IMG/VR virus record: IMGVR_UViG_3300021076_000188
Span: 1 to 30,190 of that record
Direction: 5' to 3' (one strand)
DNA: 30,190 bases
Source of the DNA: a virus
In this document: positions 1-6,887 of the stretch, one piece after another
How the letters are laid out: each line of letters opens with the position of its first letter
Position numbering within the stretch: position 1 is the stretch's first letter
Notes under the pieces: model-generated
Database searches by the model: none
What the model was told of the DNA's origin: nothing
Seen by the model: only the letters and a program-made list of their open reading frames with translations
Program-made: the position numbers and the translations under genes

Positions 1-89
1 CCGAGATCGGCAAGTTTCCTGGAGAAATCTCTAAAGATGCGCAAGTGTTGAAAACAGGTGTTCCCAAGGTTCGGAGGATCGGCAAATGA
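1..89 (+). CDS. C-terminal end of an upstream phage gene (partial)
   Basis: The frame that begins at base 3 is open from the window edge and ends in TGA at 87-89. That stop overlaps the ATG of the next gene in an ATGA arrangement, which is typical of a translationally coupled operon. About 28 residues are visible, basic near the end (KVRRIGK). The protein is too short to assign. The only support is the open frame and the stop/start overlap, so it could still be a chance open frame. Confidence 0.4.
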   Translation, partial: EIGKFPGEISKDAQVLKTGVPKVRRIGK

Positions 90-361
90 TGGCAGAGCAC
101 CTGAGCCAACTTCCCGAGGCCGTCCGAATCACCCTGGCGGTGCTCGAAGCCCAGCTCGCCGAAGACGATCGCAGGCTCGAAGCGGCCATTCTCGCCGCTG
201 CCCGAGATTCCCGGCTCGCCGCTCGGGTGCCGGCCCTGTGTGATGCTCTCCATGCGCAACACCCCGGCTTATCCCAGCGGTTTATCTTCCGTGCTGTGGC
301 CTTGTCCACTGGGCTGCACGAACGCCATATCGCACGGCTGTTTTATCGGAGGAACCAATAA
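86..361 (+). CDS. Small helix-turn-helix-like protein
   Basis: This 91-residue protein is preceded by a good GGAGGA site at 73-78, seven bases before the first of two consecutive ATG codons. The N-terminal part is helical and acidic. The last ~30 residues (LSQRFIFRAVALSTGLHERHIARLFYRR) have the spacing and polarity of a helix-turn-helix, loosely like Mor/C-type phage activators or small transcriptional regulators. Its stop shares a base with the start of the next gene. A role in regulating late genes is inference from position and fold. No closer family is recognised. Confidence 0.6.
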   Translation: MMAEHLSQLPEAVRITLAVLEAQLAEDDRRLEAAILAAARDSRLAARVPALCDALHAQHPGLSQRFIFRAVALSTGLHERHIARLFYRRNQ

Positions 362-1110
362 TGTTCAAAGTCTCTGTGGATCCCAGCAGCCTGCTCGGAA
401 GCCTGAGTGAGATGAACCAGCGCCACATCCCATTCATCGTGTCCAAGGCACTCAACGCCATTGCCAACGATGCGCAGAAGGCCGAGCGGGAACACATCCA
501 GAGCGCTTTCCACATCCGTCGCCCGTGGGTACTGCAGGGCGTCTACATCAGCAAAGCGGACCGCGCGACCAAGTCCAGCTGGGCGGCCACCATCCAGATT
601 CAGGGCGATCGAGACTTCCTGACCCGGTTCGAGCGCGGTGATCTGAAATATCCCACGCACGGCAAGTGGGTTTGGGTTCCTAACGCGGACGTATTCAAAG
701 GACAAGTGGTCCTATATAGCGATCCTTTGCACCCACGGAACCTCATGTTCCAGCGGTCCAAGGGTGGCCAGATGCAGGGCAACGACCGAACGTTCATGGT
801 CCATGGCAAGAAGGGTGGGCCGCTTGTTCTGCAACGGATATCACGCGCTGGCAAAGGCGTATCCCAGCGCATCGGTCAAGGCTACGTGCGCAAGGGCAGC
901 GGGCGCGATGTTGGTACCGGTCGCTTCACGGCTGGTGCTACCTCCAAGCGTGTCCGTGGCGGTGGCGTCCGTATGCTCTATACCCTCGTGAGCAAGGTCA
1001 AGATTCCAGTGCGCCTGCAGTTCGTGGAGATCGTCACCAACACCGTCGTGGCCCAGTGGGAAGGCCGTCTATCCGAAGCGATGAACTACGCATTGAACAC
1101 GGCGAAGTGA
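361..1110 (+). CDS. Tail-completion / minor tail-like phage protein
   Basis: The protein has 249 residues and starts behind TCGGAGGA (347-354). The N-terminal helix (LSEMNQRHIPFIVSKALNAIANDAQKAEREHI, about residues 15-46), followed by FHIRRPWVLQGVYISKADRATK, resembles a widespread phage family often annotated as minor tail or HK97 gp10-like neck/tail-completion protein. That family opens with the same 'ALN..A.DA' helix and a conserved (F/I)xIRRPxV segment. Glycine- and arginine-rich loops lie at 180-205. It is the last gene before the non-coding gap upstream of terminase, which would put it at the far end of the linear virion genome if cos lies in that gap. Function is inferred from resemblance and context. 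Confidence 0.6.
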   Translation: MFKVSVDPSSLLGSLSEMNQRHIPFIVSKALNAIANDAQKAEREHIQSAFHIRRPWVLQGVYISKADRATKSSWAATIQIQGDRDFLTRFERGDLKYPTHGKWVWVPNADVFKGQVVLYSDPLHPRNLMFQRSKGGQMQGNDRTFMVHGKKGGPLVLQRISRAGKGVSQRIGQGYVRKGSGRDVGTGRFTAGATSKRVRGGGVRMLYTLVSKVKIPVRLQFVEIVTNTVVAQWEGRLSEAMNYALNTAK

Positions 1111-1336
1111 CGTATGTTAATGATGTTCGGGACGTGTGTTCACTTGCCGTTGATCCACTATGCGGACATTCATATGAATATCGTCTCCATTCATACTCTA
1201 GTATGTCTGTGGACATACTGCACCCCCCCCCGTCATGGGTCCTTCCAGCGAGATCCCGGGCGGGTATCGCGCCAGCAGCTCCTTGTTTGTCTAGCTGCAA
1301 GCTTTCAACCTCTGTCGCCGTCTTATAGGGTATGAA
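1111..1336. promoter_or_regulatory. Non-coding gap with palindromes upstream of small terminase; candidate cos/packaging region
   Basis: There is no convincing gene here. Visible elements are a 12-bp perfect palindrome ATTCATATGAAT (1168-1179), an 8-bp inverted repeat AGTATGTC/GACATACT with a 4-base loop (1200-1219) that partly overlaps a CATAC/GTATG pair (1192-1205), a run of nine C (1223-1231), and a G/C-rich stretch around 1257-1271. In lambda-type phages with Nu1/GpA terminase, cos lies just upstream of the small-subunit gene. This is therefore the likeliest place for cosN/cosB, though the palindromes could equally be operators. No cleavage site can be proven from sequence. Confidence 0.4.
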
Positions 1337-1834
1337 ATGATAACGAAGGACTCATTAACTCGATTAAAACAGGTTGAAATAGCTGCACTCCTTGACCGGG
1401 ATGAGCGAACGGTCCAGCGCTGGCACGATGACGGTTTACCACGACACGGCACCGGACGAGGCTCCTACTACGTTTGGGCCGAGGTGCGCGCCTGGGATCA
1501 GGCCCGGCTGTCGGGTTCGGAGGGGGAGGCACCGACCGACAAGGAGCGGGAGCAGTGCGCCAAGGCGGACCTGGCCGAGATGGAGGCGGCCCGGATGCGC
1601 GGGACCCTCATGGATTCGACCGAAGCCCGGAATGCATGGCAGGACTTCCTGGCCCGGATCCGAGCCAATCTCCGCGACTTTCCAAAGCGGTTGATCCCCC
1701 TGCTGGAGGAGGCCGGGAACCCAAGCGAACGGCTGGACATCGCCCGCAAGGAGATGGACTCGACCCTCCGGGACCTGGTGGCCGAGCAGCAGCGTCTGGC
1801 CACCGGCGAGGGTGAGGATGGACCGGATGAGTAG
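1337..1834 (+). CDS. Terminase small subunit (Nu1-like)
   Basis: The 165-residue product starts with a winged-helix-type DNA-binding segment (LKQVEIAALLDRDERTVQRWHDDGLP, about residues 10-36), typical of Nu1/terminase small subunits that recognise the packaging site. A basic/aromatic stretch follows (GRGSYYVWAEVRAW), then a long charged helical region (55-150) that in this family binds the large subunit. Length matches Nu1 proteins (~180 aa). It directly precedes and overlaps the large terminase gene, which is the conserved order. The start has only a weak AGGG upstream (1327-1330). Confidence 0.85.
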   Translation: MITKDSLTRLKQVEIAALLDRDERTVQRWHDDGLPRHGTGRGSYYVWAEVRAWDQARLSGSEGEAPTDKEREQCAKADLAEMEAARMRGTLMDSTEARNAWQDFLARIRANLRDFPKRLIPLLEEAGNPSERLDIARKEMDSTLRDLVAEQQRLATGEGEDGPDE

Positions 1835-3806
1835 CCTTGCCAACCCTCTCCAGGAACTGGCCCAGGCGGCCACCTTCCTGCTCCCGCCGCCCACCATCTC
1901 CGGCAGCCAGTGGGCCGCCGAGTACCGGGTGCTCAGCCAGGAGGACTCCTCTGCGGCCGGCCGGTGGAACCGGGACGCCCGGCCCTACCAGAACGAGATC
2001 CTGGACGTGGCCACGGACCTCACCACGGAGCGGGTTTCGGTGGAGGGCGCCAGCCAATGGGGCAAGACCCAGGTGCTGCTCTGCATCGCCGGGTATTTCA
2101 TCCACATCGACCCGGGCCCGATGATGGTCGTGAACCCGACCGTGGGCGCCGTTGAGAACTGGTCGAAGACCCGGTTCACGCCCATGGTGCGGGACTGCCC
2201 TGAACTCCGGACCCTGGTGTCCGACCAGAAGAGCCGGGACAGCTCCAACACGATCCTGAACAAGCGGTTCCCGGGCGGCCTGCTGGTCGGCGTCGGCGCG
2301 AACGCGCCCACCGGCCTGGCGGCCCAGCCCATCCGGGTCCTGCTCATGGACGAGGTGGACCGCTTCCCGAAGAAGGGGGCCGGGACCGAGGGTGATTCCC
2401 GGAAGCTGGCCGAGGCCCGCACCGCGGACTTCCGGTGGAGCAAGAAAATTTATGAGTGCTCGAGCCCGACCATCAAGGACGAATCCAACATCGATGACAG
2501 CTACCAGCGGAGCGACCGGCGGCAATGGTGGATCACCTGCCCGCACTGCGGCCACGAGCAGACCTTGAGCTTCTGGAGCGTGATCTGGCATGACCGGCAG
2601 TCCCTGGCCGACGCCTTCTATGCCTGCTGCGGCGCCGGCTGTGCGATCTCGGAGCCCGAGCTGCGCCGCGCGGTCCGGCTGGGCCGGTGGATCGCCGGGC
2701 GCCCGGACGTGAAGGGGCACGCCGGGTTCTATGTCCCGGGGATCATGGTCAAGCCGATGGCGGAGCTGGCCAAGGGGTTCCTGGAGGCGAAGGACGCCGG
2801 GCCCCAGGAGCTGCAGGTGTTCTACAACACGCAGCTGGGCGAGCTATGGAACCTGCGCCAGGGTGAGGAAGTGGCAGTGGAGGGGCTCCTGAAGCGGGCC
2901 CGGGAGAGCAGCTACGGATCCGGGGTGGTCCCGGCCGGCGTCGGTCTCCTGGTGGCAGCCGTGGACAACCAGAGCAGCCCCCAGCGACTGGAGTTCCTGG
3001 TGCGAGGATTCGGGGTAGGGGGGGAGAAGTGGACCATCCAGCATGAGGTCATCCCGGGGAACTTGGCGCTTCCCGAGGTTTGGGACCGCCTGCAGGAGCT
3101 GATCCTGCAGCCCTGGCCCAGGGAGGATGAAGGTCGCCCCATGCGGATCAAGGCGTGCGCTCTGGACATCGGCGGAAACTTCACCAGCGAGGTATACAAG
3201 TTTTGCAAGCGGAAGAAGCTGGCCGGCATCACCCACCCGGTGAAGGGCGCCACGAAGCCTCAGGCCAAGATTGTTCGGCGGTCCGGGAAGCGGGCCCGGT
3301 TGTTCCTGGTGGATGGCGTGGCGGCGAAGGACACCATCTACGCCTGCCTGAAGATCGACAAGCCCGGGTTCGGGTACCAGCACTTCCCGAACGATACCGA
3401 CCAGGTGTACTTCGAGCAGCTCTTCGCGGAGAAGCCCTGCCACCGAGCCGGGGTCCGCGCCTATGAGCGCGTGCCCTCCGATGCCCCGAACGAGATCCTG
3501 GACTTACATGTTTACTGCGATGCTGCCCAGGCCATCTGGGGAACTCCCCGGGACTGGGCGGCCATGGTGGCCAAGGCTGCAGAAAAACCAACACAGGAGG
3601 AACCGATGGACGAGCCTCACCCCACCGAAGAAGAACCCGAGCAAACCCCGGAGGAGCCAGCCCCGGCGCCGGCCCCTGCGGCGGTCCGCGTCATCCGCCC
3701 CAAGAACCGTCCCGGTGGCGCGGTCACCAGCACTTCAACCGCCGGGATACCGCTTGCCCAGCTCCGGGGAGCTACCGGAGGCGCCGGAGGGTCGGGGGCT
3801 TGGTAG
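1818..3806 (+). CDS. Terminase large subunit (GpA family)
   Basis: This is the packaging ATPase and nuclease. The ATG at 1818 is chosen over a GTG at 1812 because GAGGGTGAGG lies just upstream; an ATG at 1827 is also possible. Counting from the GTG, an ATP-binding Walker A-like SQWGKTQ is at 81-87, Walker B LLMDEVD at 177-183, a cysteine cluster CPHC...CC...C at 243-277, and nuclease-core acidic motifs AAVDNQ (~382-387) and ALDIGG (450-455). This order and the ~660 length fit lambda GpA. The last ~65 residues are a Pro/Glu/Ala-rich tail with its own internal AGGAGG plus ATG (3595-3608), suggesting that a former or nested small gene was fused on. It overlaps the small subunit gene. Confidence 0.92.
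   Translation: MDRMSSLANPLQELAQAATFLLPPPTISGSQWAAEYRVLSQEDSSAAGRWNRDARPYQNEILDVATDLTTERVSVEGASQWGKTQVLLCIAGYFIHIDPGPMMVVNPTVGAVENWSKTRFTPMVRDCPELRTLVSDQKSRDSSNTILNKRFPGGLLVGVGANAPTGLAAQPIRVLLMDEVDRFPKKGAGTEGDSRKLAEARTADFRWSKKIYECSSPTIKDESNIDDSYQRSDRRQWWITCPHCGHEQTLSFWSVIWHDRQSLADAFYACCGAGCAISEPELRRAVRLGRWIAGRPDVKGHAGFYVPGIMVKPMAELAKGFLEAKDAGPQELQVFYNTQLGELWNLRQGEEVAVEGLLKRARESSYGSGVVPAGVGLLVAAVDNQSSPQRLEFLVRGFGVGGEKWTIQHEVIPGNLALPEVWDRLQELILQPWPREDEGRPMRIKACALDIGGNFTSEVYKFCKRKKLAGITHPVKGATKPQAKIVRRSGKRARLFLVDGVAAKDTIYACLKIDKPGFGYQHFPNDTDQVYFEQLFAEKPCHRAGVRAYERVPSDAPNEILDLHVYCDAAQAIWGTPRDWAAMVAKAAEKPTQEEPMDEPHPTEEEPEQTPEEPAPAPAPAAVRVIRPKNRPGGAVTSTSTAGIPLAQLRGATGGAGGSGAW
3595..3608 (+). promoter_or_regulatory. 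Internal in-frame ribosome binding site and ATG near the 3' end of the large terminase gene
   Basis: AGGAGG at 3595-3600 sits five bases before an ATG at 3606 that is in frame with terminase. Initiation here would give a separate 66-residue Pro/Glu-rich protein (MDEPHPTEEE... ending GGSGAW). The strength and spacing are better than those of several true starts in this window. Whether it is used is unknown. Confidence 0.5.
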
Positions 3807-3826
3807 ATTCCCGCGCATTTCGAACC

Positions 3827-3843
3827 GTCAAGGAATCCTTGAC
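3827..3843. repeat. Hairpin GTCAAGG-AAT-CCTTGAC between terminase and lysozyme
   Basis: A perfect 7-bp stem with a 3-base loop lies 20 bases after the terminase stop, and flanking AAC/GTT can extend it past one mismatch. No T-run follows directly, so it is more likely an operator or RNA-processing structure than a classical terminator. It belongs to the 143-base non-coding leader (3807-3949) of the lysis cassette. Confidence 0.5.
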
Positions 3844-3884
3844 CGTTCATTGTCTTCCCCTTCACCAGGGGCCTTTCCATGTCT

Positions 3885-3903
3885 GTTGCTATCCCATAGC
3901 AAC
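3885..3903. repeat. Inverted repeat GTTGCTAT-N3-ATAGCAAC, copy 1 (upstream of lysozyme)
   Basis: A perfect 8-bp inverted repeat with a 3-base centre, 46 bases upstream of the lysozyme start. The same arms recur at 6265-6283 with a different centre (CCC here, GCG there) and unrelated flanks, so the palindrome itself is conserved. The two sites bracket the lysis cassette. A protein-binding operator or an RNA hairpin controlling that block are the obvious possibilities. Confidence 0.65.
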
Positions 3904-3949
3904 GCCTCGGCCACGGCCAACTTCCATTCTGGGGTCTCTGGAGTCCCCC

Positions 3950-4450
3950 ATGGCATCCCTGGCCGCTGCAATGCCCTTCCTACTCCGCGACGAAGGCGGT
4001 TGGTCCGACGATCCGTCCGACCCGGGCGGTGCCACCATGCACGGGGTGACGCTGCGCACCGCCCAGCAGATGCTCGGCATCACCTCGCCGGAGCAGCTGC
4101 GGGCCATCACGCCGGAGCAACTGAAGCAGGTGTATGGCTCCCCTGAGTTCTGGCGCTATGACGGGATCCAGGACCAGCGGGTGGCCACGAAGGTTTTCGA
4201 TATCGGTGTGGACATCGGGATGGGAACCGAGATCCGCATCCTGCAGAAGGTTCTGGGCGTAGCCGAGGACGGCGTGTGGGGCCCTGCTACCCAGGCGGCC
4301 ACCAACGCCCAGGACCCCAACCAGCTGCTCCCGGCCCTGTGCGAGGCGGCCCGGGAGCACTACATCGCGGTGGCGCAGGCCCATCCCGTGGAGGGGAAAT
4401 TCCTGATCGGCTGGGAGCATCGGGCGGAGGAAATCCCTGATGCTGCCTGA
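3950..4450 (+). CDS. Endolysin, GH108-type lysozyme with C-terminal peptidoglycan-binding domain
   Basis: The 166-residue protein starts at the ATG at 3950, six bases after GGAG. The longer open frame upstream is non-coding leader with the hairpins. The N-terminus has the glycoside hydrolase 108 signature: MPFLLRDEGGWSDDPSDPGG followed by TMHGVT, with the expected catalytic Glu in DEGGW at about residue 15. The C-terminal half (IRILQKVLGVAEDGVWGPATQAA) is a peptidoglycan-binding repeat as in the PG_binding_3 family. It cleaves the cell-wall glycan at lysis. The stop overlaps the start of the holin gene. There is no signal peptide, so it depends on the holin for release. Confidence 0.9.
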   Translation: MASLAAAMPFLLRDEGGWSDDPSDPGGATMHGVTLRTAQQMLGITSPEQLRAITPEQLKQVYGSPEFWRYDGIQDQRVATKVFDIGVDIGMGTEIRILQKVLGVAEDGVWGPATQAATNAQDPNQLLPALCEAAREHYIAVAQAHPVEGKFLIGWEHRAEEIPDAA

Positions 4451-4763
4451 TCCATGTGCGACCCCTTCGGAGATCGCCCCTAAGACTGGCCGTATTGGCC
4501 AGTTGGAACAGGAGAGCCTGGGCCTTTTCCAGAGGCTGATTCGGACGGATCAGCCGGAGGAGGTGCGGCGGGCCCTGATGTGGATCGCGGGATGCACGCT
4601 GTGCTTTTGCCTGGTGGTACTCACCCTGGCGGTCTGGTATCAAGCCTGCCTCGACCAGCACGTCGACGGCGGCCTAGTGGGCGCCCTCGGCATCATCTCG
4701 GGCTCGGTGGCGGGTCTCGCCGGCGTGGCCTACCACAAGCAGGGAGGACCCAATGGCGACTAA
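4440..4763 (+). CDS. Probable holin
   Basis: The 107-residue membrane protein overlaps the lysozyme stop and starts behind GGAGG. Two hydrophobic segments are visible, at about 46-68 (LMWIAGCTLCFCLVVLTLAVW) and 78-97 (GGLVGALGIISGSVAGLAGV), after a charged N-terminal region of ~45 residues. Two membrane spans and position right after the endolysin fit a class II-like holin that forms the lysis hole in the inner membrane. No specific holin family is recognised from sequence. The 3' end overlaps the spanin-like gene. Confidence 0.7.
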   Translation: MLPDPCATPSEIAPKTGRIGQLEQESLGLFQRLIRTDQPEEVRRALMWIAGCTLCFCLVVLTLAVWYQACLDQHVDGGLVGALGIISGSVAGLAGVAYHKQGGPNGD

Positions 4764-5460
4764 CTGGAAGGCTATCGGAATCAGCGCAGCCGTGGTGCTG
4801 GCGGCCGTCTTTATCTATCGGGACCACGTCCAGGATAAGCGCGACGCGGCCCACCTCCAGCAGGCCAACGTGGACCAGGCCGGCGCCAATGCCGATGCCG
4901 GGAAGGGGAATGCGGATGTCACGCCGATGCAGGATGAGCGGAAACAGGTCGCCAAGGACACCGCGGCGGACCAGGCCAACGATCCGAAGTTGGCAGCGGA
5001 CCGCGCCCGGGTGGCCAGCTTCGATCCCCGCCCTCTTCCTGGTCCCGGATCTCCCAAGGTGCCCGCTCCTGAGCCTGTGGTCGAGCCTCCGGAATCGCCT
5101 CGGGAGCTGGCTAAGGATCAGCTGATCACTGACCTGACCACGGCCCTGGCTGGCCGGGATAAGACCATCGCCGACCAGGCCAAGCTGAACGCCACCACCA
5201 CCGACTATGGCCAGCATGAGCACGCAGCCTACGCCCAGGACGCTGCCACAGTCGGCGAACTGCGGCAGGCCAATCACCCGACCTTCCGACGCGCCGCCGG
5301 GCTGCTCTATGCGCCGGGCCAGTCGGCGGTGGGCGTCATCGTCGAGCAGGACATCGCCCGGGTGCGGGTTGTGGGCGAACTCATTCAGCAGGGCCTACCG
5401 GCGATGGCCGGCGGACGCAACCAAACCCTGGCGCTGATCGGCGCTGCCATCACCTTCTGA
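4753..5460 (+). CDS. Rz-like inner-membrane spanin candidate
   Basis: The protein has 235 residues and a strong GGGAGGA upstream. A single N-terminal membrane anchor (IGISAAVVLAAVFIY, about 8-22) is followed by a long charged, Ala-rich helical periplasmic part, a Pro-rich linker (~93-115), a second helical stretch and a C-terminal globular-looking region. The topology and position after holin match i-spanins (Rz), which link inner and outer membranes in the last step of lysis. It is longer than typical Rz (~150 aa), and no embedded Rz1 lipoprotein reading frame with a lipobox is visible, so the assignment rests on topology and context. Confidence 0.55.
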   Translation: MATNWKAIGISAAVVLAAVFIYRDHVQDKRDAAHLQQANVDQAGANADAGKGNADVTPMQDERKQVAKDTAADQANDPKLAADRARVASFDPRPLPGPGSPKVPAPEPVVEPPESPRELAKDQLITDLTTALAGRDKTIADQAKLNATTTDYGQHEHAAYAQDAATVGELRQANHPTFRRAAGLLYAPGQSAVGVIVEQDIARVRVVGELIQQGLPAMAGGRNQTLALIGAAITF

Positions 5461-5469
5461 GGAGGCCTC

Positions 5470-5877
5470 ATGCCTGAGATCGTCACCACCCACCTGACCC
5501 ACATCTACTGGGCCCTCGTCTGCCTGCTCGTGGCTGTCCTGGTCCACTTCTGGCCCACGATCAAGACGTGGTGGGCCGCCCGGGCCGCCGCGGCCGAAGC
5601 CGAGGGCAAGCGGGCCAAGGCGCTGGCGGAGCTGGCCGCCGTGGACGTCGAATCGCTGTTCAAGCGTATCGAGGACGCTTTCGATGCCAAAGTCAAGGCC
5701 CTCGAAGCCAAGGCCAAGGACATGGAGTCCCGGATCGACGCCCGGGTGGCGGCCGATGCCTTGAAGGTCGCCGCCGCAGTCGATCCGGCCACCGATCCTG
5801 CGTCCGCGCCGGCCGCGCCCGAAATCGTCACGATTCCCGCCGCCACGCCAGTGCGTTCCCTGATCCCCTCGGCCTAA
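5470..5877 (+). CDS. Bitopic membrane protein with coiled coil
   Basis: This 135-residue product has an excellent GAGGAGG site. One hydrophobic segment (~12-34, ending in a tryptophan-rich boundary) is followed by an Ala/Glu/Lys heptad-like helix (~38-100) and a Pro/Ala-rich tail. The family is not recognised. It lies within the lysis cassette, nine bases after the spanin-like gene, so a role in lysis or in the inner membrane is plausible but unproven. Confidence 0.65.
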   Translation: MPEIVTTHLTHIYWALVCLLVAVLVHFWPTIKTWWAARAAAAEAEGKRAKALAELAAVDVESLFKRIEDAFDAKVKALEAKAKDMESRIDARVAADALKVAAAVDPATDPASAPAAPEIVTIPAATPVRSLIPSA

Positions 5878-5880
5878 CGC

Positions 5881-6219
5881 ATGCCCCTTCTCGGCATTTT
5901 CCTGAGCATCCTTGGCATCATCGCAACCAGCGTGCTATCGATCTGGGCCACCCTGAAAGCGGATCGCCGGGCTCGGCATCAGGACCGCCAGCGCCAGGAT
6001 GAACAGCGCGAGCAGGACCAGAAGGCCCAGCTGCACCAGATGGAGCAGCTCCTGCAAACGATGGTGGTGGAGAAGATCGAAGCGGCCTTCAAGGAAATCG
6101 GCAAGCTCCAGCTTCAGGTCGGCGCTGTCGAACGGTCCCACTCGCACCTCCTGGGCTTCCTGCAGGGAAAGGGATGCACCGTCCCGGACTTCTGCGATAC
6201 CAAGGATCCCCCTCCGTAG
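5881..6219 (+). CDS. Second bitopic membrane protein with coiled coil
   Basis: The 112-residue product starts just after the preceding stop, without a clear ribosome binding site, so it is probably coupled. A membrane segment (~2-25, LLGIFLSILGIIATSVLSIWATL) is followed by a Gln/Arg/Glu-rich helix (~28-95) and a short Cys-containing tail. The architecture parallels the preceding gene although the sequences differ. This could be a second spanin-like or accessory lysis protein. No family match is recognised. Confidence 0.65.
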   Translation: MPLLGIFLSILGIIATSVLSIWATLKADRRARHQDRQRQDEQREQDQKAQLHQMEQLLQTMVVEKIEAAFKEIGKLQLQVGAVERSHSHLLGFLQGKGCTVPDFCDTKDPPP

Positions 6220-6264
6220 GCCCACCCTGCGCCCCGTTCCCCGCGGGCGGTGTGCGTTTGGGGT

Positions 6265-6283
6265 GTTGCTATGCGATAGCAAC
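6265..6283. repeat. Inverted repeat GTTGCTAT-N3-ATAGCAAC, copy 2 (after the lysis cassette)
   Basis: The arms are the same as at 3885-3903, with centre GCG. It lies in the 98-base gap between the last lysis-cassette gene and the head-joining gene, 34 bases upstream of the latter's ATG. This is the second of only two copies found by eye. Confidence 0.65.
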
Positions 6284-6317
6284 AGTCCCCGGCCGCCCAG
6301 GTCTGAAAGTTGGACCC

Positions 6318-6887
6318 ATGGACGATAAGTGGATCAGGTTGCCAAAGAAGATCCAGAGCGGAGACAGCTTCTCCTGGGATCCGATTGACCTCGTTTCCGA
6401 GTACCCAGCCGGGCCTAGCTGGACCCTGACCATGTATCTGTTCCTGGTAGGCGCGGCCCCTGGGACGGCGCCGGTGAGCATCCAGGCCACAGCCGACGCG
6501 AACAGCTGCTTTGTGTTGGCTCAGACCCCGGCCCAGACGGCTGCGTGGACCCCGGGTGAATACCACTGGACCCTGATCGTCCAGAGCGCGGATGGAACCC
6601 AGCGAAAGACCCTGGACCACGGGGAAATCCGGGTGGGGATCAACCCCATGCTTCCCCCGGCTGGCTATGACCCCCGCACCCATGCCGAAAAATGCCTGGC
6701 CGCGATCACCGCTGTCCTCGAAGGCCGGATGAGCGAGTCCATCACCGAATACAAGCTCGACAACGGCATCGAGGCAAAGCACATGGACCATGCCGAGCTG
6801 ATGCGGCTCCGGGCCTACTACGCCGGGGTGGTCCGGCGCCAGCGGGGCAAGGCGTTTTTTACCCATATCCCTGTGAGGTTCAACTAG
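6318..6887 (+). CDS. Head-to-tail joining / gpW-like protein with N-terminal extension
   Basis: The ATG at 6318 is taken because upstream in-frame codons run through the repeat and leader. The 189-residue product has a beta-rich first half (~1-105) and a helical C-terminal part (AEKCLAAITAVLEGRMSES..., ~115-175). That part resembles small phage proteins encoded just before portal (gpW-like pattern 'L.AVLEGR....Y...G......AEL..LR..Y'). Position immediately upstream of the portal gene fits this. The N-terminal domain is extra compared with the ~70-residue gpW proteins; its role is unknown. The stop is followed directly by the portal ATG. Confidence 0.5.
   Translation: MDDKWIRLPKKIQSGDSFSWDPIDLVSEYPAGPSWTLTMYLFLVGAAPGTAPVSIQATADANSCFVLAQTPAQTAAWTPGEYHWTLIVQSADGTQRKTLDHGEIRVGINPMLPPAGYDPRTHAEKCLAAITAVLEGRMSESITEYKLDNGIEAKHMDHAELMRLRAYYAGVVRRQRGKAFFTHIPVRFN

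Noticed and set aside
1608-2720. Long reverse-strand open frame opposite the terminase genes
   Set aside because: It is a shadow caused by GC-rich codon bias: no ribosome site, low-complexity Pro/Gly/Arg content, and it runs opposite clear terminase motifs.
5207-5437. Possible embedded Rz1 (o-spanin) frame inside the spanin-like gene
   Set aside because: No signal peptide or lipobox cysteine, Ser/Arg-rich shadow composition.
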